Source: Emergomyces orientalis
Lineage: Eukaryota > Ascomycota > Eurotiomycetes > Onygenales > Ajellomycetaceae
Assembly: GCA_002110485.1 (NCBI GenBank)
Contig: MOWL01000047.1
Span: forward strand, 248,001-312,000
Direction: 5' to 3'
DNA length: 64,000 nucleotides
Shown here one piece after another: positions 46,592-57,060 of the stretch. Made by a program: the position numbers and the translations under genes. How positions within the stretch are numbered: position 1 is the first letter of the stretch; each line of letters starts with the position of its first letter. The notes below the pieces were generated by a model. The model did not search any database and was not told the DNA's origin. It saw only the letters and a list, made by a program, of their open reading frames with translations.

Positions 46592-48250
46592 CTATTGTAT
46601 CATTCTTCGCTTCACCCCATCTCCACACACCCGCATCCTAAGCTCATCCTCACTCTCCAGCCCAAGAGAAACGTCCAACCATTTCCCACCAACTCCCGCC
46701 CTAATTGCCCGCACCTGCTTCTTCACCTCAACTGCCCGCTCAATAAATTTCCGATACTCATCTCTCTCCCTTATCCGTGCCCTCTTGTCCTCAATTCCCG
46801 CAGCTCCGAGCGGTGGCGAGCCACCACTCCCAATCTCAGTCTCTCTGAGTAAGGTTTTATCCCTTTCGTAGATGAGATAAGAGTCTTCGACGTCGGATAC
46901 ATCCGGAAACCACCCGGGACCAAGACCCAGCCACTCAACGCCTCTCCATGCGCCATTCCATTCCGGGCCAGCTGCGGCATGGAAATTCCCTTCTAGGTCA
47001 AACCCATTCCAGCTCAGGGCTGGTAGCCAGTCACTGCAGCCTTCCAGGTCCAGCCATTTGAGACAATAAGTTGTCTTGGAAAATCTGCGAAGGACACCAG
47101 CGGCTTCGATCCAGTTGTTTTCGAACGCGGAGTACATGTCTGTCCCGCCATAGGCAAAGGAGAGGGAGTTGAATTTCGGGTGTTTCATGCTGGCTGTGAG
47201 GGAGTTTGGGGTTACGGTTGGGGTTGGCCAGTTGGCGAGGGACAGATGGGTTATTGTAGACAGGTGGGTGAAGAGGTTTAGAAGGGAGGGCCAGCTAGCT
47301 TCGCGGCGGGAGGGGTTGGCGAGGGACAGGAATTTGAGGTCGGAAAAACGCTGTTGGAGGGGCTGGGTTGGGGTTAGGTGGATGGTGGACGTTGGGTATT
47401 CCGTATCAGCTTCTTCGTCCTCCCAGGATGATGGGGGTGCGTCCCCATTATTCCTACCGCGGGCACGGGATTCGGGTCCATCTGCTCCCCTGATTTCCCG
47501 CAAAAATTGTTTGAAAGTCATCCAGCGGCCTAGACAGTAGCCTAAATCCAGGCGAGTAACATCAGAATGAGTTTCGATGGTATCATCGTCTGAACTGTCC
47601 AAGAAGAGTGGTTTTAACCCCTGCATCCCGACCTCCATCGATGCATGGTCTGTATATGTAGCAACGTAACTCAGAAGCAACTGTTTCATTGGAGTCGGTA
47701 GCTCAGATAGAAACACGCCATCATATAGAAGATGAGAGTCCCACTTGAGTGCCATCGACTTCAAAACCATATGTTGCAAGCTGCCTTTAGCTGGGAAGCG
47801 TGCGCCCGGTAGACGATCTAGCCGAATGTTTCTCTCCTGTTTATCATTGCCAGCAATTTTGCGTCCTTCATCAAAATCTTGTCTATTTGAGGTATTGTTT
47901 GGTACCAGCCAACTCAAAGGCGCAGCAGGGCCAGGTGTCCGCCGAACCCTCCGTTCACCAACGGCACGGGTACCAGGACGCGGGCGTGGCGGGGGAGTCT
48001 CAGGAAGCTCCAGCAGATTCCTTATCGATGGATGTACTGATCTGGGCGCCACCTGCGACAGACTCGCCGCAACCACATCATGCCTCGAAAATTGCGTGCG
48101 GCGGAGGTGGTGGATGAGATCATTTACAGACCGTCCATCTTCGGCCTTTGAGCCACCAATTTTGATCTTAGAACTCGAAGACGGGGTGAGGGACGGATGG
48201 ACAGTAGAATTCGGCTTGGGAGTCGTCGGTTTATAGTGTTTCTTGGGCAT
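46592..48250 (-). CDS. Leucine-rich fungal protein, function unknown (552 aa)
   Basis: Intronless; no named family recognised. The first 130 residues are basic and Ser/Pro-rich (MPKKHYKPTTPKPNS; LPETPPPRPRPGTRAVGERR), probably disordered. A globular part follows, starting about 140 (RLDRLPGARFPAKGSLQHMV, LSELPTPMKQLLLSYVATYT). Residues at about 320-440 carry leucine-rich-repeat-like spacing: FSDLKFLSLANPSRR, LSTITHLSLANWPTP, FNSLSFAYGG, LKWLDLEGCSDWLP. The C-terminal segment is helical and charged (YRKFIERAVEVKKQVRAIR). The LRR-like order suggests a binding role, possibly F-box-like, but no F-box is clear. It runs in the same direction as TAZ1, 368 bp downstream of that gene's stop. Confidence 0.78.
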   Translation of the reverse strand: MPKKHYKPTTPKPNSTVHPSLTPSSSSKIKIGGSKAEDGRSVNDLIHHLRRTQFSRHDVVAASLSQVAPRSVHPSIRNLLELPETPPPRPRPGTRAVGERRVRRTPGPAAPLSWLVPNNTSNRQDFDEGRKIAGNDKQERNIRLDRLPGARFPAKGSLQHMVLKSMALKWDSHLLYDGVFLSELPTPMKQLLLSYVATYTDHASMEVGMQGLKPLFLDSSDDDTIETHSDVTRLDLGYCLGRWMTFKQFLREIRGADGPESRARGRNNGDAPPSSWEDEEADTEYPTSTIHLTPTQPLQQRFSDLKFLSLANPSRREASWPSLLNLFTHLSTITHLSLANWPTPTVTPNSLTASMKHPKFNSLSFAYGGTDMYSAFENNWIEAAGVLRRFSKTTYCLKWLDLEGCSDWLPALSWNGFDLEGNFHAAAGPEWNGAWRGVEWLGLGPGWFPDVSDVEDSYLIYERDKTLLRETEIGSGGSPPLGAAGIEDKRARIRERDEYRKFIERAVEVKKQVRAIRAGVGGKWLDVSLGLESEDELRMRVCGDGVKRRMIQ

Positions 48251-48618
48251 AGGCGGTTATCTGTTGCTTTGGAGAGCCCTTATATTCGATGGCAGGAGTT
48301 TTGGTGGTGGGGTTGAAGGCGATTGGGATGGGTATGTTGAAGGACGCCACAGCAGACATACTTGGGCAAAACGTCACTCACGCTAAGGCGCATCTTTAAG
48401 TGCACTACTAGCGAGGATAAGCAAAAGGTTCATCAGCCGTAACAAGTCGATATTATTATTTGTTTGTTAATGGAACTAATATGTAATGGTCGTGTTCTGG
48501 GTAAATCCGGTTCTTATGCGAAAGCAAGGGGATCCAGTACTATGATTATAGGTAAATTGTTGAAAATGAGATCTAATGGTATGATTACAGCGATATCAAA
48601 CAATAGTATACAGACGGT
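48251..48618. other. Intergenic region between TAZ1 stop and leucine-rich gene start
   Basis: About 370 bp; it must hold the TAZ1 3' end and the promoter of the downstream gene. No specific motif recognised. Confidence 0.5.
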
Positions 48619-50056
48619 TTAGGTATCTCGAATCCATGATCCGTCAGCCATTTCACCCTCGATTTTCGGGCCTTCACGCAGCCAAGTTTCGACTCTGCTC
48701 TCCTTTGGGTCCTCGTCGGGCAACCCTCTGGATTTGCGAACCGCGAGAACCAACTCTCGGATCCTCTTTGTACACTCAATCCGCAACTCAATAGCCTCCT
48801 TGCCGAACTTGAGTTCGTCGTTCAAAACCCCAAGAGGCATGACTTCCTGCCCCTCTTCAACCTTCGCCTTTATCTTCCGCCACCGCCTCCTTAAATCACC
48901 AAACCGCTCCTCCAGGTCAGCCGGGGCGCCAAAGGTTATGCTTATATTTTTGTTGACGCGAGGTAGGAATCGTGGGAACTTCCGATCCTCGTGCATAACC
49001 TGGTCCGTGCCCTCAATCCATATGGGGACGACGTCTGGGCATTCAGACGCCTCCAGAATCAACCGTGACACGCCCCATTTAAAATATCGCATTGTCTTGT
49101 TAGGCGCTTGATGCACCTTACCCTCGGGGAATACGTGAATCCACGAATACGAATTACAAGCGTAGGCTGAAGGAGCCAGATGGGAATCTTCGCCCGTGGT
49201 AGTATATGCGGTAGCCACTTCTGAAAACGGATCAACGCAGACGTTCTGTAGGCTCCAATGCTGCCGGCTAGGAGGTGCCATATGTGGTTCGGGAGAAAAG
49301 GGACCGCGCGAGAGAAGACGGATTGCTTGCGTCATAGTGGGTTGGAAAAGGCCTCCGTGCGAAGAATGGAGGCTACGATGTGTAGGCATGACTTGGCCTA
49401 GGGTGAAAAATGCAGAAACAGCTCTACAGATACATAGTTGTCAGCTGCGCAATTTCCATAATGTTGTCTAGCTAGCGCAGGACAGATATATCGAAACTCG
49501 ACAATATAACTGTCCTTACCTATTGCTGAAACATATATCATGGCTCCCAAATGCCCATCTGCGGTTAAATGACTGAAATGCCCGCCGATTTAATAGTGGA
49601 ATTGTCCCCCACATCAAGGGGTCATCCATTCTGTTAAAATCAATAAGGGTAGTCCACAATCAGCTCGTAGCACTTTGTCGCATTGCCTAGAACCAGCTAA
49701 CTATAGCCATTCTACATACGTACACGCTTATATGGTTTGATACTGTGTCAATCTGCTATATCAGCCACGGAAACTCCCAACTTTCTTTTAAAATAAACAC
49801 AGTAGTTACTACGTCAATGGCATCTGTTTCAGGGTCATGGTAATGTATCCATACCAGTAATTAATCCGCGAGTACGCGAGTCTGTACCTGCGCGCGACTC
49901 CAGGAGCTTCAGAAACTTCTCGTGCCCGTGAACCTCCGTGTTACTCGCAGCGTAGAGGAAAGCCCGGCATGCTGCTGCTACGGTATACATGGTCGCAGTC
50001 GAGCAGCCTCTCCAGAAGCTGGAGGGCTGCTCTAGGGTGCCATGGCTGAATTGCAT
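48619..50056 (-). CDS. TAZ1: Tafazzin, cardiolipin/monolysocardiolipin transacylase
   Basis: Mitochondrial acyltransferase that remodels cardiolipin. Exons (in gene order) 50056-49855, 49742-49724, 49630-49520 and 49423-48619 join to 378 residues. Seen: N-terminal AACRAFLYAASNTEVHG, the acyltransferase HX4D motif NHISVMDDP (H71, D76), LMWGTIP, RRWAFGSHDICFSN, FTLGQVMPTHR, and FPEGKVHQ (209-216), followed by PIWIEGTDQVMHEDRKFPRF and a charged C-terminal helix. Exon 2 is only 19 nt and encodes most of VSNHISV, including H71. Its flanks are ACAG and GTACGT, and both junctions keep the frame. Residues 145-200, between the THR and FPEG motifs, are longer and Ser/Pro-rich, as in other filamentous fungi. 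The start is MQFSHGTLEQ; no earlier in-frame ATG was found. Confidence 0.93.
49724..49742 (-). other. TAZ1: 19-nt micro-exon of TAZ1
   Basis: Predicted internal coding exon carrying the catalytic histidine codon of tafazzin. The acceptor dinucleotide lies at 49744-49743 and the donor GT at 49723-49722. Skipping it would lose the NH of the HX4D motif and shift the frame. Confidence 0.8.
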
Positions 50057-50381
50057 AGTGCAATGCAATCACCGCTCTTCCATAAAAAACATGCGCATGG
50101 GTACGTATATATATACAGAATAGAAAGAGGCAGAAGCCTATGCTGGCGTTGAAAACGAGGGTAGTTGAAGATAGGTACCGAAAAAAGAAGAAGTTGTTCT
50201 GTGGTTGTCAAGATTCCCCAATCATAAATAAAGTTCTGCGCAATCGTCCTGAAAAGGAAACGCACGGGCCACATGCTTTTTCCCGCAGAAACATCGAACT
50301 TCCAATCCTTTTTATGTTGCTACAGAAGAACTCTCAATAGAGACAGACAACCGGCGTCACTCTTCCCATTGCGCATTGAAG
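50057..50381. promoter_or_regulatory. TAZ1/MRPL31 bidirectional promoter
   Basis: 325 bp between the start codons of two divergent genes whose products both act in mitochondria. It contains an AT-rich run of TATATATATACA type near 50,105-50,115. Shared regulation is inferred from layout only. Confidence 0.5.
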
Positions 50382-51082
50382 ATGTTCAAACCAACCTCTC
50401 CTGTCATGGGGGGTCTCCTCTGGTATGGTAACTTCCTAACAATCCCGCCGCACCATTTGCCCTCAAACTCCCTCCCCTCCCCCCTCCGGGGTTATCCATC
50501 CGATTTTCTTCCGCTTTCCCGCCCAAATTGACACTTGAACAAACAACTGACCCAATCCCGTTTTATATTCAAATAGGAAAATTCCCTGGCGTCTCTCTGC
50601 CCCGCAAAAAGCCCGACAGCGCAAACGGTTGCGGGCCGTCGATAAGGTTGTTGACACGGTGAGCTCCGCCTTAGAACGCAAGGGAATGACGAGTAAGGCG
50701 GTGACACGGTGGTTCGACGAGATGCCGCGCGAGGAGGAGATGCTGCCCAAGGACAAGTATACCATTTTTGATCGCAAGGAGAAGAAGTATCGCAAGGGAA
50801 TACATAGTATGTTTCATGGGCTTTTACTTTTGTTGATTGTTGATGGTTTTGAGCACGTTTGATTGCGCCCTGGATACCTCCATACCGATACAGAAAGCGA
50901 AGCAACTTGATTTATTTCACGGTCTATCGCTAATGGATCAACCATTTCGCTTGTTTTTTATTTTTTACTTTGCTTTTTTGCTTGCTTTTTTATTTATCAT
51001 CCAGGTTGTTAACTCCTTGCTCACTACAGAACTTCCCAAATGGACCCGAGTCAGCCAACGAGTCAATCCCCCCGGTTTCTAA
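50382..51082 (+). CDS. MRPL31: Mitochondrial large-subunit ribosomal protein MRPL31 (mL60)
   Basis: Fungal mitoribosome 54S subunit protein. Exons 50382-50422, 50577-50806 and 51030-51082 give 107 residues. Seen: MFKPTSPVMGGLLW at the start, KIPWRLSAPQKARQRKRLRA, VDKVVDTVSSALERKG, then MPREEEMLPKDKYTIFDRK and the conserved end LPKWTRVSQRVNPPGF. All three junctions preserve the frame (TG|G gives Trp; A|AA gives Lys). Introns are 154 and 223 nt, long compared with the others here. The protein is short and very basic, as expected. No single open frame covers it, so a scan for long ORFs would miss it. Confidence 0.93.
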
Positions 51083-51736
51083 ACGCCATATTCCGTTCCA
51101 TCTCCGCATCGTTCTATTTCTCCTCTCGATGTACATGCGCATTATTATCCATACGGCTCATGTTTGGGGGTGGTTAATACCAGCGTGAGCCAGGTTCGGG
51201 CTATTTCGATCCCATCATGCGTTGGCAACGAGAAAGTGAAAAGAGGTCTTCATCTCTAACCGGAAAACAATGTATTATAGATTTTAGAGAGTGGTTTTTT
51301 TATTTTTCTACCTTTTGCTCTCTTGTTTTTTTCATTTTTTTCATTTTTTTTAGAGCTCCTTGCAGTCTGGCTATGTGAGGGTGAGGTCGCGAGTTTCGAG
51401 GTTTCCAGTATCCAGGAGTTATCGGGCATTTCGTTATTATTTTGATCCTGTTTTTGAAGTTAAACCTACTTACTGCACACATCCCCAATTGTTCCCAAGT
51501 CCCTCTTGTTCATTAGCCATCTTACCTTCTCATTTTTATAGCTAAGTCCTAAGTATGGCCGGAATTAGAATCAAAATCTAGAAGACCAAAGGAATGTTAT
51601 CGGGATGCATTGCACAGTACGAAATCCAAATATTCAAACGGCATTTAAAACCACAGAGAAAGAAAGTATTGATTGCACGGTCCGCCACGCAATCCAACAG
51701 CAAAGATTAACTGCTGCTAGTATCCATCCCTAACCG
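51083..51736. other. Convergent intergenic region
   Basis: About 650 bp, T-rich at 51,290-51,350. No gene recognised. Confidence 0.5.
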
Positions 51737-54355
51737 TCATCCCGCGTCCCTCTCTGCTTGTTCTAACTGCACAACCGTCTCCTCATGTGCCTCCCCAGCC
51801 TCACGGGACTCATGGCTGCCATCCATCGCAATTGAACGCCCCATTGACAGACGCCCGTGTGGCGACTCTCCAGAAAAGCCACCAGCGGATCGCGATACGG
51901 ATACGGAACTATTATGCCCCGGCGTGCCTAATGCGAATCCAGCTATCGTTGGCCGCCTGGGAACACTATCGTGCCGACGACCACGACGGCATGGAATAGA
52001 ACCGCTACCAGACATCATCTGCCTCATTTCATGGGCGGCGGGTTGTTCTTCCCTATGCGTCTCCTTCAAATGAGCGTTCTGGCCTCGATTCCATCTTTTG
52101 ATCATTTTTTGACACGGCCTAGCTGCCTTCCTTGCCATTTCCTTTATTCTCCGTCGATTAGCGCCCCCTTCGCAAACAACTCTGCGCGCCCTGTACGCTC
52201 GACTGACCTTCTGCCAGTCATCTAGCTTTTCCCACCAGCCACACATTCCCTCGTAGTAGACGTCCGATTGTTTCTTCGACCGTTCATATCCCTGCGGAGG
52301 CTTCCGAAGAATCCAGCTCGCAGGGTCAATAGCGCCGTCAGAAGGTTCGTCTGCTGAGCCATCGAACAATTCAACGGCTTCTAAGAATTCCCGTACCCCT
52401 GACGATTTCCTGGCTCCGTTAATCGCTAGTCGCCATGAATCAAGTCGAGGAGCGTGTAATTTCACACGGTGATGCACAGGGTATTTCAGTTTGACGGCGC
52501 CTTCTTCGGGTTCAGGTAAAGAGCGATTGAACCTAGGATCTCCATACGCCCTTCTTTCTGCACCTGAAACCCTCGAAACCGGATCGAGAACAGTCCAGGT
52601 GGATCTGTTCAACCAGTGGTTCGCGAGTAACAGAAAATGAAATGGCTTGCGGCCAGGCTCAACTTCATTTGAGAGCCATTCGAGTCGACGATCCAGGTCG
52701 TAGATCAATCGGACTTCGGAATCGCTTAGTCGAAGTCGTGAGCTCACCCACGGTTCAGTCTTGGTCTCCTGATGGCTGTTAGGGAGCTGAAATGAAATGG
52801 CCTTGTTCTTCATGGAAGGAAGCGGCTGTCTTATGGGAATGTCGGCTCCCTTCTGTGGTGGTAAGGGTTGCTGCTGGGAGTGTTTGGTGTTGAGATTATG
52901 CGACTGTCTACTCAGGCTGGCTCGGTTAATACTTTGGGTAAGTGGTGATCGGCCGGCGTCTACACTGCCATCCACGGAGGCTGTTTCCAACGAGGCATCG
53001 GAAACGTCAGATGCCCGAACCCTTGGAATTCTACGTTTTATACGAGGAGCAAGTATGGACAACGTCGAGGGCCGAGGAGTGCTGATGTGGGTTGTGGAAG
53101 ATTCGGAGCTGTAGTTATGGTTTGGTACATGGGTGTAGTATTCCGAAAACTCGGACTGATGGCCAGAAGAACTCATAGCTCTCAAGATTGCGGATAGTGG
53201 ACTGCCAGGTCGCCCAACCAGACCTCCGTGAAGGTAAGGGGGACTTTGCCCAAAAGTCCGGATTTGCATTTTTGCCGCCCATGCCTTGTATTTCCAACTA
53301 AGTGATTTTTCTGTTGTTGCGGGAGATTGAGGAACAATCAAATCCTTTTGGCCTTCGTCAGTCGGGATGACTTTTCGAAAAAGAGACTCAAATGGTCCTG
53401 AAGAACGTGTTGTAAAGACTGCGCTCCTCTGAAATCCTTCTGAAACTGTCTTCCGGCGAACGTCAGGAGCGAGCCTTATATTAATATTCCCCAGGTTTTG
53501 AGGAAGATGAGATAGAGATGCACATTGCCTCAAGCTTCTATGTATAAAACCAGGTGATGGTGCTTGTTGACTCTGCGTATTCGGGTTTGCATTTCTCATC
53601 GCTGGAAGGAGGGATGCGGCGCCCCGAACATATGGAGTCCGATAAACAGGCTTTCTCATAGAAGCCCGACTCAAACTATTATACAACATTGACGGGATAA
53701 TGTTGTCGTTATAGCCATCTAGGGATAACGGCAGTCTCCTCCGTAGTGGGCGCTTCCGAGATTTCATAACCTGGGCAGTAATCTTCATCGAATTTCGCAA
53801 ACCTGCCCTTCGCTTCGTGTCCTTGTCCAATGGACATGTTGCTTGATTCTTAGTACGCAGTTTGGACCTCAAATCTGCTTTCTCGTGATCATAGCTTTTC
53901 AGCCAACGTGGAAGCCAGCGAATTCTCTTTTGGTTCTCGAAATGCTTCTCCACCGCAGCGCCTTTTGGATCCCACCACACCCAGTTATAATCAGCATGGG
54001 ACGACCGCCACGCTACCGATCTTCGAAATTTCCTGTATTGTTCCTTTCTTTGAGCCCTTTTAGTCTCGTGTTCATCCAAGGGTACCCAACCGTGCCAAGT
54101 TTTCGCATACCGAGTTGACTTTGGATTCCCACCCAGGATCCTGTGGTTGGTGAAGTGACGGACACATGCACCCAATTTCCAAAAGTAAACAGTAAGTATA
54201 AAAATGCAAACAGTAGCAACCATGAGCCACAAAAAGGTTTTCCAGCGGAAGAAGTTTGTCACTGGTATAGCTTCGCCTGGGGGGCCATTGGCTGGGCGAG
54301 GAGGTAGAACGTGCGTTTGCCTTGTCTGCAGAGGATTTTTATGAATAGGGGCCAT
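51737..54355 (-). CDS. Membrane-anchored fungal protein, function unknown (872 aa)
   Basis: Intronless and not recognised. One transmembrane helix near the N-terminus at about 40-59 (TFLWLMVATVCIFILTVYFW), preceded by a Pro-rich cytosolic-type start. Just after it come aromatic/basic motifs: RYAKTWHGWVPLDEHE, and VAWRSSHADYNWVWWDPKG with many Trp. The middle (about 190-540) is Ser/Arg-rich and probably disordered. Residues at about 545-760 look globular again: LRLSDSEVRLIYDLDRRLEW, HFLLLANHWLNRSTWTVLDPV, YEGMCGWWEKLDDWQKVSRAYRARR. The C-terminal 120 residues are polar. Long length with conserved-looking ends and a variable centre resembles fungal membrane scaffolds, but no function is inferred. 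Convergent with MRPL31. Confidence 0.75.
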   Translation of the reverse strand: MAPIHKNPLQTRQTHVLPPRPANGPPGEAIPVTNFFRWKTFLWLMVATVCIFILTVYFWKLGACVRHFTNHRILGGNPKSTRYAKTWHGWVPLDEHETKRAQRKEQYRKFRRSVAWRSSHADYNWVWWDPKGAAVEKHFENQKRIRWLPRWLKSYDHEKADLRSKLRTKNQATCPLDKDTKRRAGLRNSMKITAQVMKSRKRPLRRRLPLSLDGYNDNIIPSMLYNSLSRASMRKPVYRTPYVRGAASLLPAMRNANPNTQSQQAPSPGFIHRSLRQCASLSHLPQNLGNINIRLAPDVRRKTVSEGFQRSAVFTTRSSGPFESLFRKVIPTDEGQKDLIVPQSPATTEKSLSWKYKAWAAKMQIRTFGQSPPYLHGGLVGRPGSPLSAILRAMSSSGHQSEFSEYYTHVPNHNYSSESSTTHISTPRPSTLSILAPRIKRRIPRVRASDVSDASLETASVDGSVDAGRSPLTQSINRASLSRQSHNLNTKHSQQQPLPPQKGADIPIRQPLPSMKNKAISFQLPNSHQETKTEPWVSSRLRLSDSEVRLIYDLDRRLEWLSNEVEPGRKPFHFLLLANHWLNRSTWTVLDPVSRVSGAERRAYGDPRFNRSLPEPEEGAVKLKYPVHHRVKLHAPRLDSWRLAINGARKSSGVREFLEAVELFDGSADEPSDGAIDPASWILRKPPQGYERSKKQSDVYYEGMCGWWEKLDDWQKVSRAYRARRVVCEGGANRRRIKEMARKAARPCQKMIKRWNRGQNAHLKETHREEQPAAHEMRQMMSGSGSIPCRRGRRHDSVPRRPTIAGFALGTPGHNSSVSVSRSAGGFSGESPHGRLSMGRSIAMDGSHESREAGEAHEETVVQLEQAERDAG

Positions 54356-57060
54356 ATTCTTGTCGTAATTGGCTCAACCAGACTCATTATCTTGAAGCCG
54401 CTACCTGGCTATTCGAATTCGCTCAATGTCTGGACCCGAGCGGTAGATCCTTTTTTGGCGATTGCACCAGGATTGCAGTAAAAGTAACAGAGGCCTTATT
54501 CCTTATACGTCGCGATATGAAGACAACCTTCCTAGCAGAGTTGGACAGTCGATGAGAAACGGACTTGTCGCGGAGTAGCTGACTTGGTTTCATGGGTATC
54601 GAGAAGTTGGCCGGGAAATTGCCAGCGTTCAGCCAGGTCCAACACCCAACGACTACACTAAGAACAATCCCAGACCCAACACCTAAAAGGCCAAAGAATA
54701 TAATAAGGATGGCTTTCTGGTCCGTCCGCTGGAAAAGCAGTTGCGCGGCACACACATGCACAGTATATACTAAAGGTGTTCAAGAGGTATGTGACGTAGC
54801 ATGGGGAAATGTTGGGCCAAGCAATGGATACCTGAGGAGGAAGCAGAACGCAACGGAGCTGGATGCACCAATATATGATATACTGTGAACGAACGAAAAT
54901 AAACGGTTGACTGGCCCCGTAAAACAAATTGATTTCGAGGTTGGAACATTTTTGACATCTTAACTGGTATCCTCGCACAGGAGAAGGAGCTTCCCGCCAA
55001 AAGCAATGAGCAGCTAGCTTTCTTTCCTTCCACGCCAATGGCAACTGGGACATCATTGGAAAAGGGAAACTGCATATATCTGGAGATTGGAAGCAGTTGA
55101 CTCGGGAAAATGGATGTCCTGCCATTTGGGGAAACGAGTTTTGTTCTGCATTATTATATGCTCACGGCAAGGATGGCGCATTAACACCTGAGGACTGTCC
55201 GTTGTGATTCCAGGAACAATTCTGCAACATTTGACCAAGTCACACTCAAACATACGAACATACATATAAACTTCCTACATATTCTTCCATATCTGGGAAG
55301 ACCTCCAACTTAGCACCTCTTGTTAGTGAGGGTGCAAAGTAGCTCTCTAGCTCAAATCCACTGGCTGAGACCGGGGAAGAGACGGGGGGATTAAATAAAC
55401 AACAAAGCTTACAAGGGACTCATTGATAACGGTTAAAGTTTCATCTTATTTTCTGCATCCTTTCTAGTAATTGTTTCGATATTTCAAGTTGGAATATCCC
55501 CTCCCGTCCCGCCAATATGCAGCTGGGGAAGATATTCCCCTATTCGCATTGTGCCAGATGACAGGTAACTTGGAGTGAGTTTTAAGTCACATGTTGTGTG
55601 AAGGCTTGGCATCAAGCCGAAAATTTTTCCGGCCGAAATTCCAACCACCTGCCAACGTTCATCTTCTCTCCTGAACCCTGAGACTACAGCCAACATCGAT
55701 TGAATCTTTCCGTTCCATTCATGGACCAATTTTACCAGATGAAGAACCTTGCAGCAAACTACAGGGGTTTCATATTCATGATTTCCGAAAACAACGAACT
55801 GGCCGGGGTGCGGATATCTCAGCCTTTGAAACACCACCAACCGTACCAACCACTCCTTGCTTGCCATTGACGCCATGTTGCTTATTCTTGATTTCTGTTC
55901 GATAGCTACCTAGATACTTCACAGGTATCAGCTGCCTAGGTACCTGGGTACTAGGTATTGACGCATATTTGCTTCCCCCTTGTGGCTACCAAAACTTCTT
56001 GGTTGTTTCTTTCGTGGAAACAGTGGGGTAGAAGCTCCAATCGGGGACATGGGAGTGGTATCAGTTAAACTTTGCAAAGCTCCGGGACATCCTGGCCAGG
56101 AGCTGCTTTTAGCTACTCCTTGCGAAGGATGGCGGGTACTGGGGTGAGGGCCTCATTGTCTAGTGGCTGCTGGTGATTGCCATGGGCTTATTAATTCTGA
56201 ATCCACTACCTCCGTCACCTCGTAAGAGAAACTTAGTGGACATGCCTGGGTCTATAACTGTTTCCCGTGGCAAAACCCAGTGCCCTACCAGAACTTATTC
56301 CTAGTTCTGGTATTTCTTTCACATAATTTTTTTAACGAACGTCAAAAGGTCTTTCCGCCGTTGTTTTCTGTGTCGCATAATGCACGTGGTGGGAATGTGA
56401 AACTGCAGATTTGTTTCCCAACTCAAACATTTCGTACACTATGTGGCCATATGATCCTTTGAGCACCGTTCTCCTTGAGATTTGCAGAACTCGCCCCCTA
56501 CCCAAGAGGAAACTGCCATGTTAAAATTTGCTTTTGGTTTACGTTTCGATCCGCACCCATCACAAAAGTAGAAGATATCTTTTTACCTCACTAGCTAAAA
56601 CACGGTTTCATATCGTCAATGACGAGGCCTTACTTGGCCCAACATCGCATATCCATATTCATCACCATCCAAAACTCATTTATCATACCTTGAAAGTATC
56701 ATACCTTGAAAGGTCATACCTTACGTCGAGATTCCAAGAAATATACTCGTGATATCCAAAGCATAACGGAACGTTCCGTTTCATGTTTCTAGAAGCTAGT
56801 AGTTCCCTACCTATTTTTCTTTATCGTCCAATATTGGGTGAAACGATGCGCAATGGGCAATGGCGAATTCCGCCTAATGGACACGCCTACTGGCACTTTC
56901 AAGCCGTATCAGGGTAAATCCCGGCCAACAGAGTCTGAGCGTTGTTTCAATGCTCTGCTGGACAGGCAGGCCAGAATCTAACTCCTCGATGCCTCATAGC
57001 TATAAAGATGTCATGACCCATTCGCCTGATAGCTACCAGTGGTCCACCCCTTAAGTTCGA
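54356..57060. other. Intergenic region, possible small ORFs
   Basis: About 2.7 kb. A minus-strand frame ending at 54,423 contains a hydrophobic run (AILIIFFGLLGVGSGIVLSV) behind a plausible acceptor (TTTTCCAG near 54,730), and a 130-codon minus-strand ORF lies at 55,484-55,876. Around 55,904-55,957 are several TACCTAGGTA-like words. None of this is strong enough for a confident gene. Confidence 0.4.
55484..55876 (-). CDS. Doubtful ORF, 130 codons
   Basis: Opens with MASMASKEWLVRLVVFQRL and ends LHIGGTGGDIPT. Begins with ATG and has fairly even composition, but no recognisable domain, signal peptide or intron. Could be a small species-specific gene or chance. Confidence 0.2.
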   Translation of the reverse strand: MASMASKEWLVRLVVFQRLRYPHPGQFVVFGNHEYETPVVCCKVLHLVKLVHEWNGKIQSMLAVVSGFRREDERWQVVGISAGKIFGLMPSLHTTCDLKLTPSYLSSGTMRIGEYLPQLHIGGTGGDIPT

